NCBI RefSeq assembly: GCF_028640845.1
Contig: NC_080546.1
Span: 86,218,257-86,282,256, forward strand
DNA length: 64,000 bases
Direction: 5' to 3'
DNA from: Ahaetulla prasina
Taxonomy: Eukaryota > Chordata > Lepidosauria > Squamata > Colubridae
In this document: positions 53,164 to 64,000 of the stretch, piece by piece
Position numbering within the stretch: position 1 is the first letter of the stretch
Layout of the letters: every line of letters starts with the position of its first letter
Notes under the pieces: model-generated
Database searches by the model: none
What the model saw: the letters and a program-made list of their open reading frames with translations, nothing else
What the model was told of the DNA's origin: nothing
Made by a program: the position numbers and the translations under genes

Positions 53164-53754
53164 CAGAAGTGGATTTCAGTAGGTTCTGACCAGTTATGGA
53201 GAACCAGTAGTGGAAATTTTGAGTAGTTCATAGAACCGGTAGTAAAAATTCTGACTCGCCCCGCCCCCATCTATTCTCTGCATCTTGAGTTTTTTTTTAA
53301 TTTGAATTTATATCCCACCCTTCTCCGAAGACTCAGGGTGGCTTACATTATGTTAGCAATAGTCTTCATTCTATTTGTATATTTATATACAAAGTCAACT
53401 TATTGCCCCCAACAATCTGGGTCCTCATTTTACCTACCTTATAAAGGATGGAAGGCTGAGTCAACCTTGGGCCTGGTGGGACTAGAACCTGCAGTAATTG
53501 CAGGCAGCTGCTGTTAATAACAGACTTCATTAGCAGTCTGAGCCACAGAGGCTCCTGATTGGGAGTCCCAGAGTCCCAGCTGATTGGGAGGAAATGGAGA
53601 TTTTGCAATAACCTTCCCCTGGAGTGGGGTGGGAATGGAGATTTTACAGTATCTTTCCCCTGCCACGCCCACCAAGCCATACCCACCAGGCCATGCCACG
53701 CCCACCAAGCCACACCCACAGAACTGGTAGTAAAAAATTTTGAAACCCACCACT

Positions 53755-53755
<1 letters not shown>
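53164..53755. mobile_element. hAT-like element split by a SINE
   Basis: CAGAAGTGGATTTCAGTAGG at the left, TTTTGAAACCCACCACTG at the right; an inverse relative of 18185-18617. The right flank is a GATA array and the left is TATA-rich, so the duplication is unclear. A SINE occupies 53287-53560. Confidence 0.72.
53287..53560 (-). mobile_element. tRNA-derived SINE with CCCACCCTTCTCCGAAG end
   Basis: Minus strand: GTGGCTCAGACTGC A box, GGTTCTAGTCCC B box, TTGACTCAGCCTTCC, AAAATGAGGACCCAG. Same family as 18799-19066 and sharing its internal text closely. Confidence 0.83.
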
Positions 53756-53805
<50 letters not shown>

Positions 53806-53806
53806 G
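53756..53806. repeat. (GATA)n microsatellite
   Basis: About 12 GATA units, then GATGATATA. Confidence 0.95.
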
Positions 53807-53944
53807 ATATATTCTTTTCAGCTAAAAAAAAAGCTCCATAAGAAGCTTCTGATCATTCCCTAAAAATTAAAATAATAATAATAATAATTGGGGAGGGAAA
53901 ATAAATGTTAGGAATAAATCTAGGAAATTATAGTAACTCTTCTT

Positions 53945-55012
53945 CAAAGATGGTATGACAAAAAGTGTCGAGAAAAAGATGATTAAGGGACTGGAAGTTA
54001 AAACATATGCAGAAAGATTGCAGGAATTGGGTATGTCCAGTTTAATGGAAAGAAGGACTAGGCATGATGTTATAGCACTGCTTGAATATTTGAGGTGCTG
54101 CCACAAAGAAGAGGGGGTCAAGCTATTCTCCAAACAACCTGAAGGCAGGACAAGAAGCGATGGATGAAAACTGACCAAGGAGAGAAGCAACCTAGAAGTA
54201 AGGAGAAAATTCCTGACAGTGAGAACTATTAACCACTGCAACAACTTGCCTCCAGAAGTGGTAGGTGCTCCATCGCTGGAGGTTTTTAAGAAGAGATAGG
54301 GCAACCATTTGTCTGAAATGGTATGTGGTCTCCTTGTTCTGACCTAGGCTTCCTTAGAAAGTAAACAGCACAAACTTGGTCCAGGGAAACCTCTTTAATT
54401 CAAACGGCTGTGAATTATTGTCATTCCCAGTCTGAAAGGCTTCACAAAACAGTCTTTCAGGGGAGTGTTTATAAACACCCACCTTATCTCCCTTGGAATC
54501 CTGCCAGAGAACTAATTGCCAAATGCAGGGCAAGGCCAAACATAGCACAGAGTCAAACAGAGCTTTTCCAGAGCTTTTACTGACCAGATGAACTAACTGC
54601 TTCCTGCAAAAGCTGACATCCCGTTTGCTTCTCTTTTATGTCTTATGAGAGGGGCCAATCATCTCCAAGCCTTACTCCCAAGTTGACCCTGTTTCCTTGT
54701 TCCTGTCTCCTGGCAGCTCTGCGCATGCACACACTGGGAACAGGCTCATGCTGTTCTTCTGCCTTGCAGATGTCAGACTCCGGAGCAGTAAAAGAACTAC
54801 CAGATGGCCTCGGCCCCCTCTCTGCCTCTGACTCAGAGCCCTCATCCGAGCCTTCCCCAGACTCCAGGACTGGCGCACGCTCCTCCCCAACCTCCTCACT
54901 GTCTGACTCTGCTGCCAGCTCTGCTGGCCGCTGGCGAGCCACAACACTCCTTCTTGAGCAGATTGTTGGACTAGAAGACAACCAAGGTCCTTTCCAACTC
55001 TGTTATTCTGTT
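53945..55012 (+). mobile_element. CR1 LINE 3' end split by a solo LTR
   Basis: 53945-54334 reads MIKGLEVKTYAERLQELGMSSLMERRTRHDVIALLEYL, then GGAGGTTTTTAAGAAG. It continues at 54947-55012 (CTCCTTCTTGAGCAG, TTGGACTAGAAGAC, TTTCCAACTCTG). The LTR lies between. Confidence 0.87.
54335..54946 (-). mobile_element. Solo LTR, family A
   Basis: TGTTCTGACC...GAGCCACAACA with an exact duplication CTCCT (54330-54334 and 54947-54951). The minus strand has ACATAAAAGAG as TATA-like box near 54640. Highly similar to 20315-20920. Confidence 0.92.
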
Positions 55013-55074
55013 CTTAGAGCTAATTAAAGGATTCTGTCTCAGGGGTATTTTCATAAACTGTTGACGAACTATGT

Positions 55075-55745
55075 CAGTGATGGCTAACCTTTTTGCCATC
55101 ACACCCCACCCCGGTGCATGCACACGCGACTCCCCCCCCACCCCAACACACGATGGCCCAGTAGGCCCATTTTTTTCTCTTACCTGTCTCCAGAGCTTCT
55201 CTATGAGTCTGGGAGGGTGGAAAATGGCCTTCCCCATTTCCCTGGAAGCCCTCTGGAGGCCAGAAACGGCCCATTTACCAACTTCCGGTTGGACTGGAAG
55301 TGACGTTTTTGCTGTCCCCAGCCTCCAGAGACTCATAGAGAGGCTCTGGGGGCTGGGGACAGCAAAAAACGTCACTTCCTCGTAGAGAGGCTCTGTGGGC
55401 TGGGGACAGCAAAAAACATCACTTCCTGTCCAACCAGAACTTGGTAAATGGGTTGTTTCTGGCCTCCAGAGGTCCTGGGGAGGGGTGGGAAAGGCAGTTT
55501 TCCACCCACCAGACTCCTAGAGAGGCTCTGGAGCCAGGTAAAAGAGAAAAATGGGCCTTCCCCACCCCTCAAGGCCCTCTAGAGGCAGGAAACACCCTGT
55601 TTCCCTACTTCTGGTGGGCCTAGAAGGCCCAAAAATCAGCTGGCCAGTGCGCGCATGTGCACTGGAGCTATGCTTGCGTGCCCACTGATATGGTTACGCA
55701 TGCCACCTGTGGCACGCAAATGTGGCCATAGGTTCTCCATCACAG
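55075..55745. mobile_element. 671-bp hAT element (CAGTGATGGCTAACC)
   Basis: Left CAGTGATGGCTAACCTTTTTG, right ATAGGTTCTCCATCACAG. Flanks AACTATGT and AACGATGG, 6 of 8. The interior repeats GAGAGGCTCTGG...GGGGACAGCAAAAAACGTCACTTCC units in direct and inverse orientation. Confidence 0.8.
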
Positions 55746-55753
55746 AACGATGG

Positions 55754-56340
55754 GAAACATTACAAATGGCAGTAATCCTTGGGTAATGTAAAAGTTTTTT
55801 TTTTTAAATCAGAAATAGTTCTATAGTTCTTCGCAATGAATCCATCTGCTAGTCTTAACATTTGGACCGAGGTGGCAAAGGCTCAGGTTTTTCTAGAAGG
55901 TATTTAGCATTTGGAAGTAAAATTAATTCAATAAGACTGATTTGATATGTGTGAATAAGCTGCCTTCCCCAATTTGGGAGCCAAATAAATAATCATTTGA
56001 CTGTCAGTCCCAGCAGGAAAACTGCAGAGGAAAGGGATAGCTTGAATTCCATGCCCTATTTGGTTCAAATGCTAAAAAGGAATAAAAAATAAAAGACCAT
56101 CGTTGGGAAAAAGCCAGGTGTTGCTGTAAAATATTTGATCCTCACCCAAAGCCCTTCTAGGCTGCATCCGTTTGGCAGTTTGCAGGATAGAAACATTTGG
56201 ATGCCAAGACCTGTTGGTTCAAGTCCCCAAGTATTGCGTTCTATTGTCTTCTGCAAGTCAGAACACGCTCTTTAATCTTCCAGCCATTGCAATGTAATGC
56301 AAAATACAAAATACAAAAAACACAAAATACAAAAAATACA
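55754..56340. other. No gene recognised
   Basis: Unassigned; a simple AAAATACA run at 56300-56345. Confidence 0.4.
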
Positions 56341-56345
56341 AAATA

Positions 56346-57065
56346 CCTTATACCACCAGACTTGAAATCCTGGGATTAGAAAACTTAGAACTCTGCCGAC
56401 TCCGACAAGACCTGTGTTTAACACACAGAATCATCTATTGCAATGTCCTTCCTGTTAAAGACTATGTTGTGTCTGCGCCCCCCCGAGCTGGCCCTCCTGC
56501 CAGAAAGTGACTTGGAGCCGGGCCTCCTGCCAGAAAGTGACTTGGAAAGTGAGGGGGATGGGCCATCAGGACTTATCTCGGGAGCACTGGCTTCCCTGGC
56601 TCAACTCCAGGAGCCAGAGGCAGGCCAGGTGGAAGAGATAACAAGGCCTCCGTCCCCTGACTCTCCCCCCCTCCAAGGCCACGCCTTCAGACCCAGCTGA
56701 TGGCAATCAGGCTTGATTGGACCCTAGGTTTCGTAGGCAGGAGAGGAGGGAACAACAGAAGCAGGGGTGGGGCAGGCCTAGGAAGTGCTGAGTCATGGAG
56801 CCACACCCCACAGGATATAAAAGGCAGCGAGAGCTGCTGTGTCTCTTTGTAACAGGCAAATCCACTGATTGACTAAGAGCTGAAGTTTGTTCCTGGGTGA
56901 CTCACCAGCGTCGTGGAAGATAACAAAGGCTTTTGGCAGAAGCTGGCTATTCTGCTGCCAGAGCTGATAGTGCCGGCTAATTAAGCCATCACTCGGACAG
57001 AGGCGAAGGAGGACAGAACAGAGTACTTTAGCTTCAATCGCAATAATACAAGAGCAAACAATAGA
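56346..57065 (+). mobile_element. CR1-group LINE fragment split by a solo LTR
   Basis: Left piece encodes TRLEILGLENLELCRLRQDL-type sequence (ACTTGAAATCCTGGGATTAG, CATCTATTGCAATGTCC). Right piece continues TTTAGCTTCAATCGCAATAATAC. It matches the inverse of 59430-59600. Confidence 0.78.
56465..57020 (+). mobile_element. Solo LTR, family C
   Basis: TGTTGTGTCTGCG...GAGGACAGAACA. Flanks GACTA (56460-56464) and GAGTA (57021-57025), 4 of 5. Promoter GGATATAAAAGGC near 56812. An internal duplication of CTGCCAGAAAGTGACTTGGA occurs at 56498 and 56528. Confidence 0.88.
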
Positions 57066-57242
57066 TGAGGGTGAAGGTTCATTCTCCGAGCTTGTGGGCT
57101 CGTTTCCAAATGTTTTGTTATCAAGCTATGTAACATCTTAGCTGAATTTAGAGGATGTCTGTGTCAGGAACAATGGCTGGCAGTCAAATGCCATGATCCC
57201 AAATTCTTAATCTCTATGCACAGTGACACCAAACAACACCAG

Positions 57243-57845
57243 TGCTCTGTCCCCCCCCCCCGCACCTCAGTACGGGAGACATATGAACTGACTCAATTAG
57301 CCAGCAATTTAGTCCACGGCAGCTATCAGCTCTGGCAGAAGACCAGCAAATGTCTGCCAAGGTTTTCTTTATCTTCCCTGATGTTACCGGAGCAACCAGG
57401 AAGTCAGGAACAAACAGCAATACAGGCCAAATGCTCAGTCAAATAGTTCAGCTCAAGTTTTCTCCAGTCAGTTTGCTTTGTCTGTCACGAAGTAGTAGAG
57501 CAGCCCCTCCTGCTTTTATACCCTGTAGGGTGTGGCTCTGTGACTCAGCACTCTCTAGGCCTGCCCCACCCCTTCTTTTGTTGTTCCCGCCTCTCTTGTC
57601 TACGAAACTTGGGATCTAAACAGGACTGATTGTCCACAGCTGGGTCTGGAAGTGTTGCCTGGGCGGGGGAAGATACAGGAGACAGAGGCCTCATCACCTC
57701 CTCCACCTGGCCTGCCTCTGGCTCCTGGATCTGAGCAAGAGAGGCCAGCCCTGCAGAGGGGAGCCCCGACGGCCCTTCCCCCTCACTCTCTAAGTCACTT
57801 TCTGGCAGGGAGCCAGGCCCGGGGGGTGGGCCTGGAGCCACAACA
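57243..57845 (-). mobile_element. Solo LTR, family C
   Basis: TGCTCTGTCC...GGAGCCACAACA with an exact duplication ACCAG (57238-57242 and 57846-57850). Inverse orientation to the copy 220 bp upstream. The minus-strand TATA box GGTATAAAAGC is near 57525. Confidence 0.9.
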
Positions 57846-57932
57846 ACCAGTTTGATTGGAACAACATAAATTTATTGTCCAGGCTACTACCCACCATGCT
57901 CATGAATTCATCGAAGCCTGGCACTCCACAAG

Positions 57933-58041
57933 CAATTCCTTTAACAGACAACTCACAATCAGGAGGCTGTGAGTTCGATCCCAGGTAGAGGCAGATATTT
58001 CTCTCTCTGGGCTCATTGAGAATATATCAGCTGAATATAGT
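57933..58041 (+). mobile_element. SINE (third family) fragment between 29-bp direct repeats
   Basis: CACAATCAGGAGGCTGTG, B box GTTCGATCCCAGG, GGCAGATATTTC, GAATATATCAGCTG. The flanks 57904-57932 and 58042-58070 are identical in 28 of 29 positions. Confidence 0.72.
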
Positions 58042-58070
58042 GAGTTCATCGAAGCCTGGCACTCCACAAG

Positions 58071-58839
58071 GATGTGGAACAAGGATTATTCAGGGAAGTG
58101 GCATATACGAAGCTTTCAGGTTGCTCTGGACAATGAGACGAGGTCTACCGTAATCCTCGCTTTCTTTTCCTCTGGAGGAGCCCGGTATGTACCAGCTGTT
58201 TTTTGAAATTTTTGGAAGCCAAGACACTGGCACAGCTCCTCTGCAGAGTGCAGTTTAAATCCAGGTGTCAATTATGAGAAAGTGGAAAGAGTTCCACATG
58301 GATTCCTAAGAAAGTGTTCCGGGTAGCAGCATGTGTAATCCAACTTTGCTCTGCGTTGGGAGGGAGGATTTATAAAAATCGGAAGAAGGGTAACGGCTAC
58401 GTGCTCTGAAATATTGACGGAAAGCCTTGCTTTCAGCCTCAAGGTCTGTTCAGATTTTGCAGCCCCATAATTATCACTCTTCTTGGTAACTCCAAATAAA
58501 TGACAAATTACATGCTTTGGGGCTCTCAAGTCAGTAGGTGATGCACCTGGAACAAGATGAGCCATAGGCAGGTCTTAAACATAGAATTATTGACTTACAG
58601 TAGAATTGCAAACAGGAATACAGCAAGATAACCCAATTGAGGCACAGCAAATTTCATTTTAAAACGGCATGGTCTTCTACCCAGCTTGCAGACAAAGATA
58701 GTCCTCAACTTACAACAGTTGGGTTCATGACCGTTCAGTGTTACGATGGCACCGGAAATAAGTGACCTATGACACTAGTGACACCTGGGAGGGGGGAGTT
58801 TTATTCTTTCAATTAGGTAAAAACCACGGGAGCTGTCAG
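58071..58839. other. No gene recognised
   Basis: About 770 bp unassigned. A TGACC/GACTTACA-type motif at 58690-58770 resembles low-copy repeat text but was not identified. Confidence 0.4.
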
Positions 58840-58953
58840 AATTAGTTTTCACCACCTGTGCTGATATGATATATCCAATAAACATGTCCTTTGAGGAATC
58901 TACCTGCCTCGGAGTTTTGCTTTCAATGAGTGCATTACTTGGAAGGCTGACAT
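58840..58953 (+). mobile_element. LTR fragment (CTGACA family)
   Basis: ATATGATATATCCAATAAAC (polyadenylation signal), TTTGAGGAATCTACC, GGAGTTTTGCTTTC, TTACTTGGAAGGCTGACA. Aligns with 48360-48453. Confidence 0.65.
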
Positions 58954-58963
58954 TCTGTTTCCT

Positions 58964-59003
58964 TTCCTTCCTTCCTTCCTTCCTTCATCTATCTATCTAT
59001 CTA
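58964..59003. repeat. (TTCC)n then (ATCT)n
   Basis: Short tetranucleotide runs. Confidence 0.9.
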
Positions 59004-59104
59004 ACTTTATATTTTTTTTTATTTGAATTTATATCCCGCCCTTCTCCAATGACTCAGGGCGGCTTACATTGTGTTAAGCAATAGTCTTCATCCATTTGTA
59101 TATT

Positions 59105-59106
<2 letters not shown>

Positions 59107-59139
<33 letters not shown>

Positions 59140-59893
59140 TTTTGTCACAACATCATACAAAAAGATTATATAGTATATACACATATAAACATATATAGGA
59201 AGAAGAAAAGAAAAACAATAGGACAGGAACGGTAGGCACGTTTGTGCGCTTATGCACGCCCCTTATGGTCCTCTTAGGAATGGGGTGAGGTCAATAGTAG
59301 AAAGTTTTTGGTTAAAGCTTTTAGGATTATGGGAAGAGACCACAGAGTCAGGTAAAGTATTCCAAGCACTGATGATTCTGTTGCAGAAGTCATATTTTCT
59401 GCAATCTAGATTAAAGCGGTTTACATTAAGTTTAAATCTATTGGTTGCCCTTGTATTATTGCAATTAAAGCTGAAGTAGTCTTTGACAGGAAGGACATTA
59501 CAATAGATGATTCTGTGAGTTAAACTTAGGTCTTGTCGAAGGCGACAGAGTTCCAAGTTTTCTAAGCCTAGGATTTCAAGTCTGGTGGGATAAGGTATTT
59601 TGTTGTTTTCAGAGGAATGGAGAACTCTTCTTGTAAAATATTTCTGGACACGTTCAATTGTATTGATGTCAGAGATGTGGTGAGGGTTCCAAACAGGTGA
59701 GCTGTATTCTAGAATTGGTCTAGCAAATGTTTTATATGCTCTGGTTAGTAGTGTGGTGTTTTTGGAAAAGAAGCTACGCAAAATTAGGTTTACAACTCTT
59801 AGAGCTTTTTTGCTATGTAGTTGCAGTGGGCTTTGGCACTTAGATCATTTGACATGAAAACTCCAAGGTCTTTAACGGGATGGGGGTCGTCTG
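59107..59893 (-). mobile_element. CR1-group LINE 3' end inserted in SINE
   Basis: Minus-strand LINE with a TTTA tail at 59101-59142 and a coding remnant up to 59893, flanked by TGTATAT-like sequence. Its 3' UTR ends GATGTTGTGACAAAATAAATAAAT. The same family is at 56346-57065. Confidence 0.82.
59263..59890 (-). pseudogene. CR1-group LINE reverse-transcriptase C-terminus
   Basis: The main open block (59781-59263) reads TTLLTRAYKTFARPILEYSSPVWNPH, INTIERVQKYFTRRVL, YPTRLEILGLENLELCRLRQDLSLTHRIIY, TRATNRFKLNVNRFNLDCRKYDFCNRIISAWNTLP and VVSSHNPKSFNQKLSTID. These are the post-polymerase motifs of Jockey/CR1-group elements (VRPxLEYxSPVWxP, IExVQxxFTRRV, RLExLGLxxLExRRLRxDL). Upstream in another frame DPHPVKDLGVFMSNDLSAKAH (about 59888-59820) supplies the preceding motif, so a frameshift exists near 59800. 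The last 172 residues are uninterrupted, suggesting a fairly young copy. The family is not named with confidence. Confidence 0.83.
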
Positions 59894-60074
59894 TATATAC
59901 AAAGTCAACTTTTATTGCCCCCAACAATCTGGGTCCTCATTTTACCTACCTTATAAAGGATGGAAGGCTGAGTCAACCTTGGGACTGGTGAGACTTGAAC
60001 TTGCAGTAATAGCAAGCAGCTGTGTTAATAACAGACAGACTTAGTCCGTTGAGCCACCAGAGGCCCTATAGAAA

Positions 60075-60700
<626 letters not shown>

Positions 60701-61271
60701 TATTTCTTTATTTTATTCATTCCAATTTATATGAGATGACACTGAGTGGCTTACAACATAATATGAGTGGCTTACAATATAAATGCTTATACCTACTATA
60801 TGACTGTAGCTATACTTACACTTATAGATATCGCATATTGTGTACCATAACATACCACCGTGTACAAATAATAAAACCCTGTTCTCACCTACAAACCTTC
60901 CTAGAGGACGCAGTCTTGGATGGAAAACCGACTTCTGTACGTTGCTTCACTAACTGCAGCCAGTGTGGTGCTATCAAGAGAGACTCTGACGGAAGAAGCA
61001 AGGGCATGGATGTCGTTACCAATCCATTTTCATAAGGATGCCTCTGAACATGTGTAATTGGGTCATTTTGAGGCCCAGCGAATAGAATAAAGTTGGAACA
61101 TGATTGCCGGCCATCCGTGACTGTTTCTGACATCCAAATCTATCCCTAGATGGGCACCTTCTCCTTCTTATGTCATGCAACACCAAACTGATCTGCAAAG
61201 AGACTTGTTTAATGAGATTTGAACCCAGACGGATCAATGTGGAGCAAAGCGAAATGGTCTCCCAGAAAAAT
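60701..61271. other. No gene recognised
   Basis: Unassigned; ATAATATGAGTGGCTTACAA is duplicated near 60745 and 60765. Confidence 0.4.
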
Positions 61272-61273
61272 TA

Positions 61274-61731
61274 CCGTATTTTTCGAAGTATGAGACGCAC
61301 CGGAGTATAAGTCGCACCTTAGTTTTTGGGGAGGAAAATAAGAAAAAAACTGATTGGCAGGTGGATCGGCCTCCCGGAATACCCCCAATCAGCTGTTCCC
61401 AGAGGTGAATTTTAGTAACAGGTTCCTTGGTTGTGAGCGCTGTGCCTTGCTTTTTTTTTGGGGGGGGGCTTTTTTTCTGCCTCTGAAACTTCATTTCAGA
61501 AAAAAAACTTTTTTCTGCTTCTGAAAGCCTCCAAAACAGAGCTTCAGAAAAAAAGCCTCTGAAGCTCTGTTTGGGAGCTTCTTTTTTGAAGCTCCATTTG
61601 GGGCTTTTTTCAGCCCCTGAAACCTCTGTTTGAGAAGCTGGGCAGGGCTACATTCAGAGTATAAGACACACCCAGATTTTCACCCTCTTTTTTGGGGGAA
61701 AAAGATTTGTTTTATACTCCGAAAAATACAG
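61274..61731. mobile_element. TA-family MITE, copy 4
   Basis: CCGTATTTTTCGAAGTATGAG at the left, TTATACTCCGAAAAATACAG at the right, TA on both sides (61272-61273 and 61732-61733). The interior repeats AAGCCTC/CTCTGTTT/GAAGCTC units. Confidence 0.88.
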
Positions 61732-61879
61732 TACACATTGGCTTAAATTCAGGTAAGACATGTGTGCAGTTCATGATTGGGTTAATTGAAGTTTCCAGAA
61801 GAAAACACAGCACCTACAGAGATACAAAAGATATCTCCAGCTAAGTCAAGCATAAGCCAAGAACACAATCTTTAGTCTA

Positions 61880-62645
61880 CATCCCTGGACATTAGGAGAC
61901 CACCCAAGAGATGTCATAGTCATTGTGCTGTCATTCGAAGTGTTGGGCATGACACCCGTGTTTTAATGGCCGGATGCCCTTCCTGTCACCATTGTGAAAT
62001 TTTGTGCAGCAGTGTTGTGTCCTCCTCACCTCTGTCCGAACGATGGCTTAATTAGCAGCTCTGGCAGCAAAAGAATCAACGTCTGCCAAGAGCCCTCGAT
62101 AGCTGCCAAGTCGCTGGTGAGTCACAACCCTCAGCTCTAGTCAATCCGTGGATTTGCCTGATACAAAGAGACACACCAGCTCTTGCTGCCTTTTATATCC
62201 TGTGGGGTGTGGCTCCATGACTCAGCACTTCCTAGGCCTGCCCCTCCCCTGCTTCTGTTGTTCTCTTCTCTCCTGCCTACGAAACCTGGGATTGAGCCAA
62301 GCCTGATTGCTGTCAGCTGGGTCTGCAGGCGTGGCCTGAGGGGAGAAAAAGTCAGGAGAAGGAGGCCTCGTTATCTCTTTCGCTTGGCCTGCTTCTGGCT
62401 CTGGAGCTGATCCAGGGAGGCCGGTGCTTCCGAGGTAAGTTCTGATGGCCCTTCCCCCTCACTGTCCAAGTCAGTTTCTGGCAGCAGGCCCAGCTCCAAG
62501 GCACTTTCGGGCATGGGACCAGGTTCGGGGGTGGGAGCCACAACAAGCAGATATATTCTCAGTGTGCCCAGAGAGAGAAATACCTGCTTCTACCTGGGAT
62601 CGAACTCACAGCCTCCTGATTGCAAGGCGAGAGCTCCACCTCTAG
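61880..62645 (-). mobile_element. tRNA-derived SINE (third family) split by a solo LTR
   Basis: 62551-62645 carries the promoter part (minus-strand CTAGAGGTGGAGCTCTCGCC, GTTCGATCCCAGG). 61880-62012 carries the 3' part (ATCCGGCCATTAAAACACG). The LTR lies between. Confidence 0.8.
62013..62545 (-). mobile_element. Solo LTR, family C
   Basis: TGTTGTGTCCTCC...GGGAGCCACAACA with an exact duplication AGCAG (62008-62012 and 62546-62550). The minus-strand TATA box GGATATAAAAGGC is near 62195. Confidence 0.93.
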
Positions 62646-63802
62646 AACCAACCCCATCCACAGCAAACTTAGATCACGGCCTGATCTATCATTTCTGCAA
62701 CGGATCCGCTCCTGCGAACTCCGCACAGAACTCCAACGACGGCAAGACGAAGGCGGAATCCAACTTATACATTGACTACCGTGCTGACTGCATTAAAAGA
62801 AAAACCTACAATCATTTGCCCAACATCCAAACCCACCCATCACCCAAAACATCCAACCAGCCGTCGTACAGAACTTTCAACCAGCCGTCATCCAAAACTA
62901 GGTACACATGCCCCTTATTTCCTCTATACCAACCACCACAGAACTTAAATGCAAACTGATACAATGCAAGAAGCATTGTAAACAAATGCCTGAATTTCTA
63001 GCCCACCACACCACTATGCCTGTGTGTGTATGTGTGTGCGTGCGTGCGTGCATGCTCAAAAGGCATGTTCAACAAGTTGCTTGCACTACAGCAGAAGTAA
63101 TCAATCTAGATACTGGCCCCCATGCTGTTAGGAAGCTGCTCAGATTTTCCTTCCTATTAAGACACGATAAAGGAATTAACTGAGTCTGAGAGCATAGCAC
63201 CACCGACTATTGGATAAGTCACAATCATGCTCACTTGTGAGTGACTCGAGAAACGCAGGATACTAATCTTAGAGGATCTCCAAGCAAATTGTGAACAGCA
63301 AACTGTATGGAAATAAAAAGGGCTAATTGATTTTAATAGATAGTTGCAGACGAGATGTATTGTATCCCAATAAGCTCCCTGCAATTCATAGCCTCAGCTT
63401 TTTGGAGATGTAGCCATAGGATATGGTGAGTTCAATATTATTTCAGGAAGAAGTATTGCGATTCTTGTCAGGAAAAAAAAAAGGCCCAGCAGTGGCAAGA
63501 TTATGGAAGATTATTGCTTGCAAGAATTTCATAGTGATTGCATCAAATTCTCAGGGAGGTGTATTGAATCAAATTTTAATAAGCATTACACATCTGTGAA
63601 ATAATAACGGGAATAAAACACATTACCTTGAAACTAGATCATAAAGTATAAAGAAATTTTTTTCCCCCTCTCTTGGAAGCTGACATTTATGGAACTGAAT
63701 TTTTGGAGGCTAGGTTTTCAACCTCTTTTCATACCCTGGCCATTAGGTGTTTTCCTGGATTAAGTAAATATAGGCCATAATTATAAGACTTTAGCATCAA
63801 TA
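62646..63802. other. No gene recognised
   Basis: About 1.1 kb unassigned, with a TGTG/TGCG dinucleotide run at 63018-63050. The open frame at 62513-62959 begins inside the LTR/SINE and is not credible as a gene. Confidence 0.45.
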
Positions 63803-63930
63803 AAGGTAAAGGTTCCCCTCTTACATACATGCTAGTCGTTCCCGACTCTAGGGGGCGATACTCATCTCCGTTTCAAAGCCGAAGAGCCAGCGCTGTCTGA
63901 AGATGTCTCCGTCTTCGGACTGCGCTGTTA
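63803..63930 (-). mobile_element. tRNA-derived SINE (ACCTTT-tail family), 3' part
   Basis: AATAAAGGTAAAGGTTCCCC, CGACTCTAGGGGGCG, TTTCAAAGCCGAAGAGCC, GAAGATGTCTCCG. The promoter half is missing; cut at about 63930. Confidence 0.82.
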
Positions 63931-63936
63931 ACATCA

Positions 63937-64000
63937 ATTTTTCAGCCTCTTTTTTTTTTTTGAGGGGTGGGAAATGTGTCTTATACTCCCAAAAATATGG
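63937..64000. mobile_element. TA-family MITE, copy 5, right end, cut by window
   Basis: TTTTTCAGCCTC and GTGTCTTATACTCCCAAAAATATGG match the right end of the family. Confidence 0.65.

Larger units (their letters stand above)
59015..60068 (-). mobile_element. tRNA-derived SINE split by a LINE
   Basis: Left piece 59015-59106 is the SINE 3' end (TATCCCGCCCTTCTCC, GGCGGCTTACATTG). Right piece 59894-60068 is the body with the promoter boxes (minus-strand GGCCTCTGGTGGCTCAACGG and GTTCAAGTCTC). A LINE fills the middle. Confidence 0.82.

Noticed and set aside
62513..62959. Frame of 148 codons crossing from LTR to SINE to unique DNA
   Set aside because: Composite of repeats with no motif; initiation inside an LTR end is chance.

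Overview
The window looks like non-coding nuclear DNA of a squamate reptile, most likely an advanced snake. I found no host exon, tRNA, rRNA, CRISPR array or bacterial-type gene. Nearly all recognisable sequence is transposable elements (TEs) and simple repeats. The lineage call rests on a combination: a BovB LINE 3' end; several CR1 LINE ends; a second CR1-like family whose 3' tail runs into ATTCT/AATAG pentamer arrays, as described for the snake CR1-L3 lineage; tRNA-derived SINEs; a SPIN-type hAT element; Gypsy elements with many solo LTRs; and GATA-rich arrays. Species cannot be read from the sequence.

Layout. 1-4.6 kb: a minus-strand L1 LINE with broken ORF1 and ORF2, cut by the window start. 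4.6-11.1 kb: RTE and L2 fragments, a SINE split by an L2, a hAT split by another L2, a SPIN copy inside a SINE, and a CR1 end. 12-17 kb: CR1 copies, BovB, and a CR1 carrying CR1-L3 and LTR insertions. 17-24.5 kb: a hAT-rich zone with internal tandem repeats, palindromes and LTRs nested in hATs. 26.3-31.7 kb: a complete minus-strand Gypsy/chromovirus retrotransposon with two LTRs and a TAGAC target-site duplication (TSD). 32-36.5 kb: simple repeats and a pentamer array split by a hAT that is itself split by an L1-type element carrying only ORF1. 37-45.9 kb: TA-flanked MITEs (short non-autonomous DNA transposons), a 1-kb purine-rich pentamer array, GATA and TTCC arrays. 46-58 kb: more hATs, CR1s and solo LTRs, including a 1.1-kb compound tetranucleotide array. 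58-64 kb: a LINE inside a SINE, GATA/TCTA arrays, a MITE, a SINE split by a solo LTR, and a SINE/MITE at the edge.

The elements do not form a pathway. They form a record of insertions that can be ordered, because many keep exact TSDs: 8 bp for hATs, 5 bp for LTR elements, 7-14 bp for LINEs and SINEs, TA for the MITE family. The youngest-looking events are the Gypsy element (LTRs differing at only about a dozen places by eye), two SINEs with intact promoter boxes, and several solo LTRs. Most long open frames in the window are artefacts of simple repeats or shadows inside LTRs. Genuine coding remnants belong only to TEs: L1 ORF1/ORF2, L2, CR1, BovB, a CR1-group LINE, and Gypsy gag-pol. All are interrupted.

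Stretches listed as featureless were read by eye only; short conserved non-coding elements or divergent repeats there cannot be excluded.
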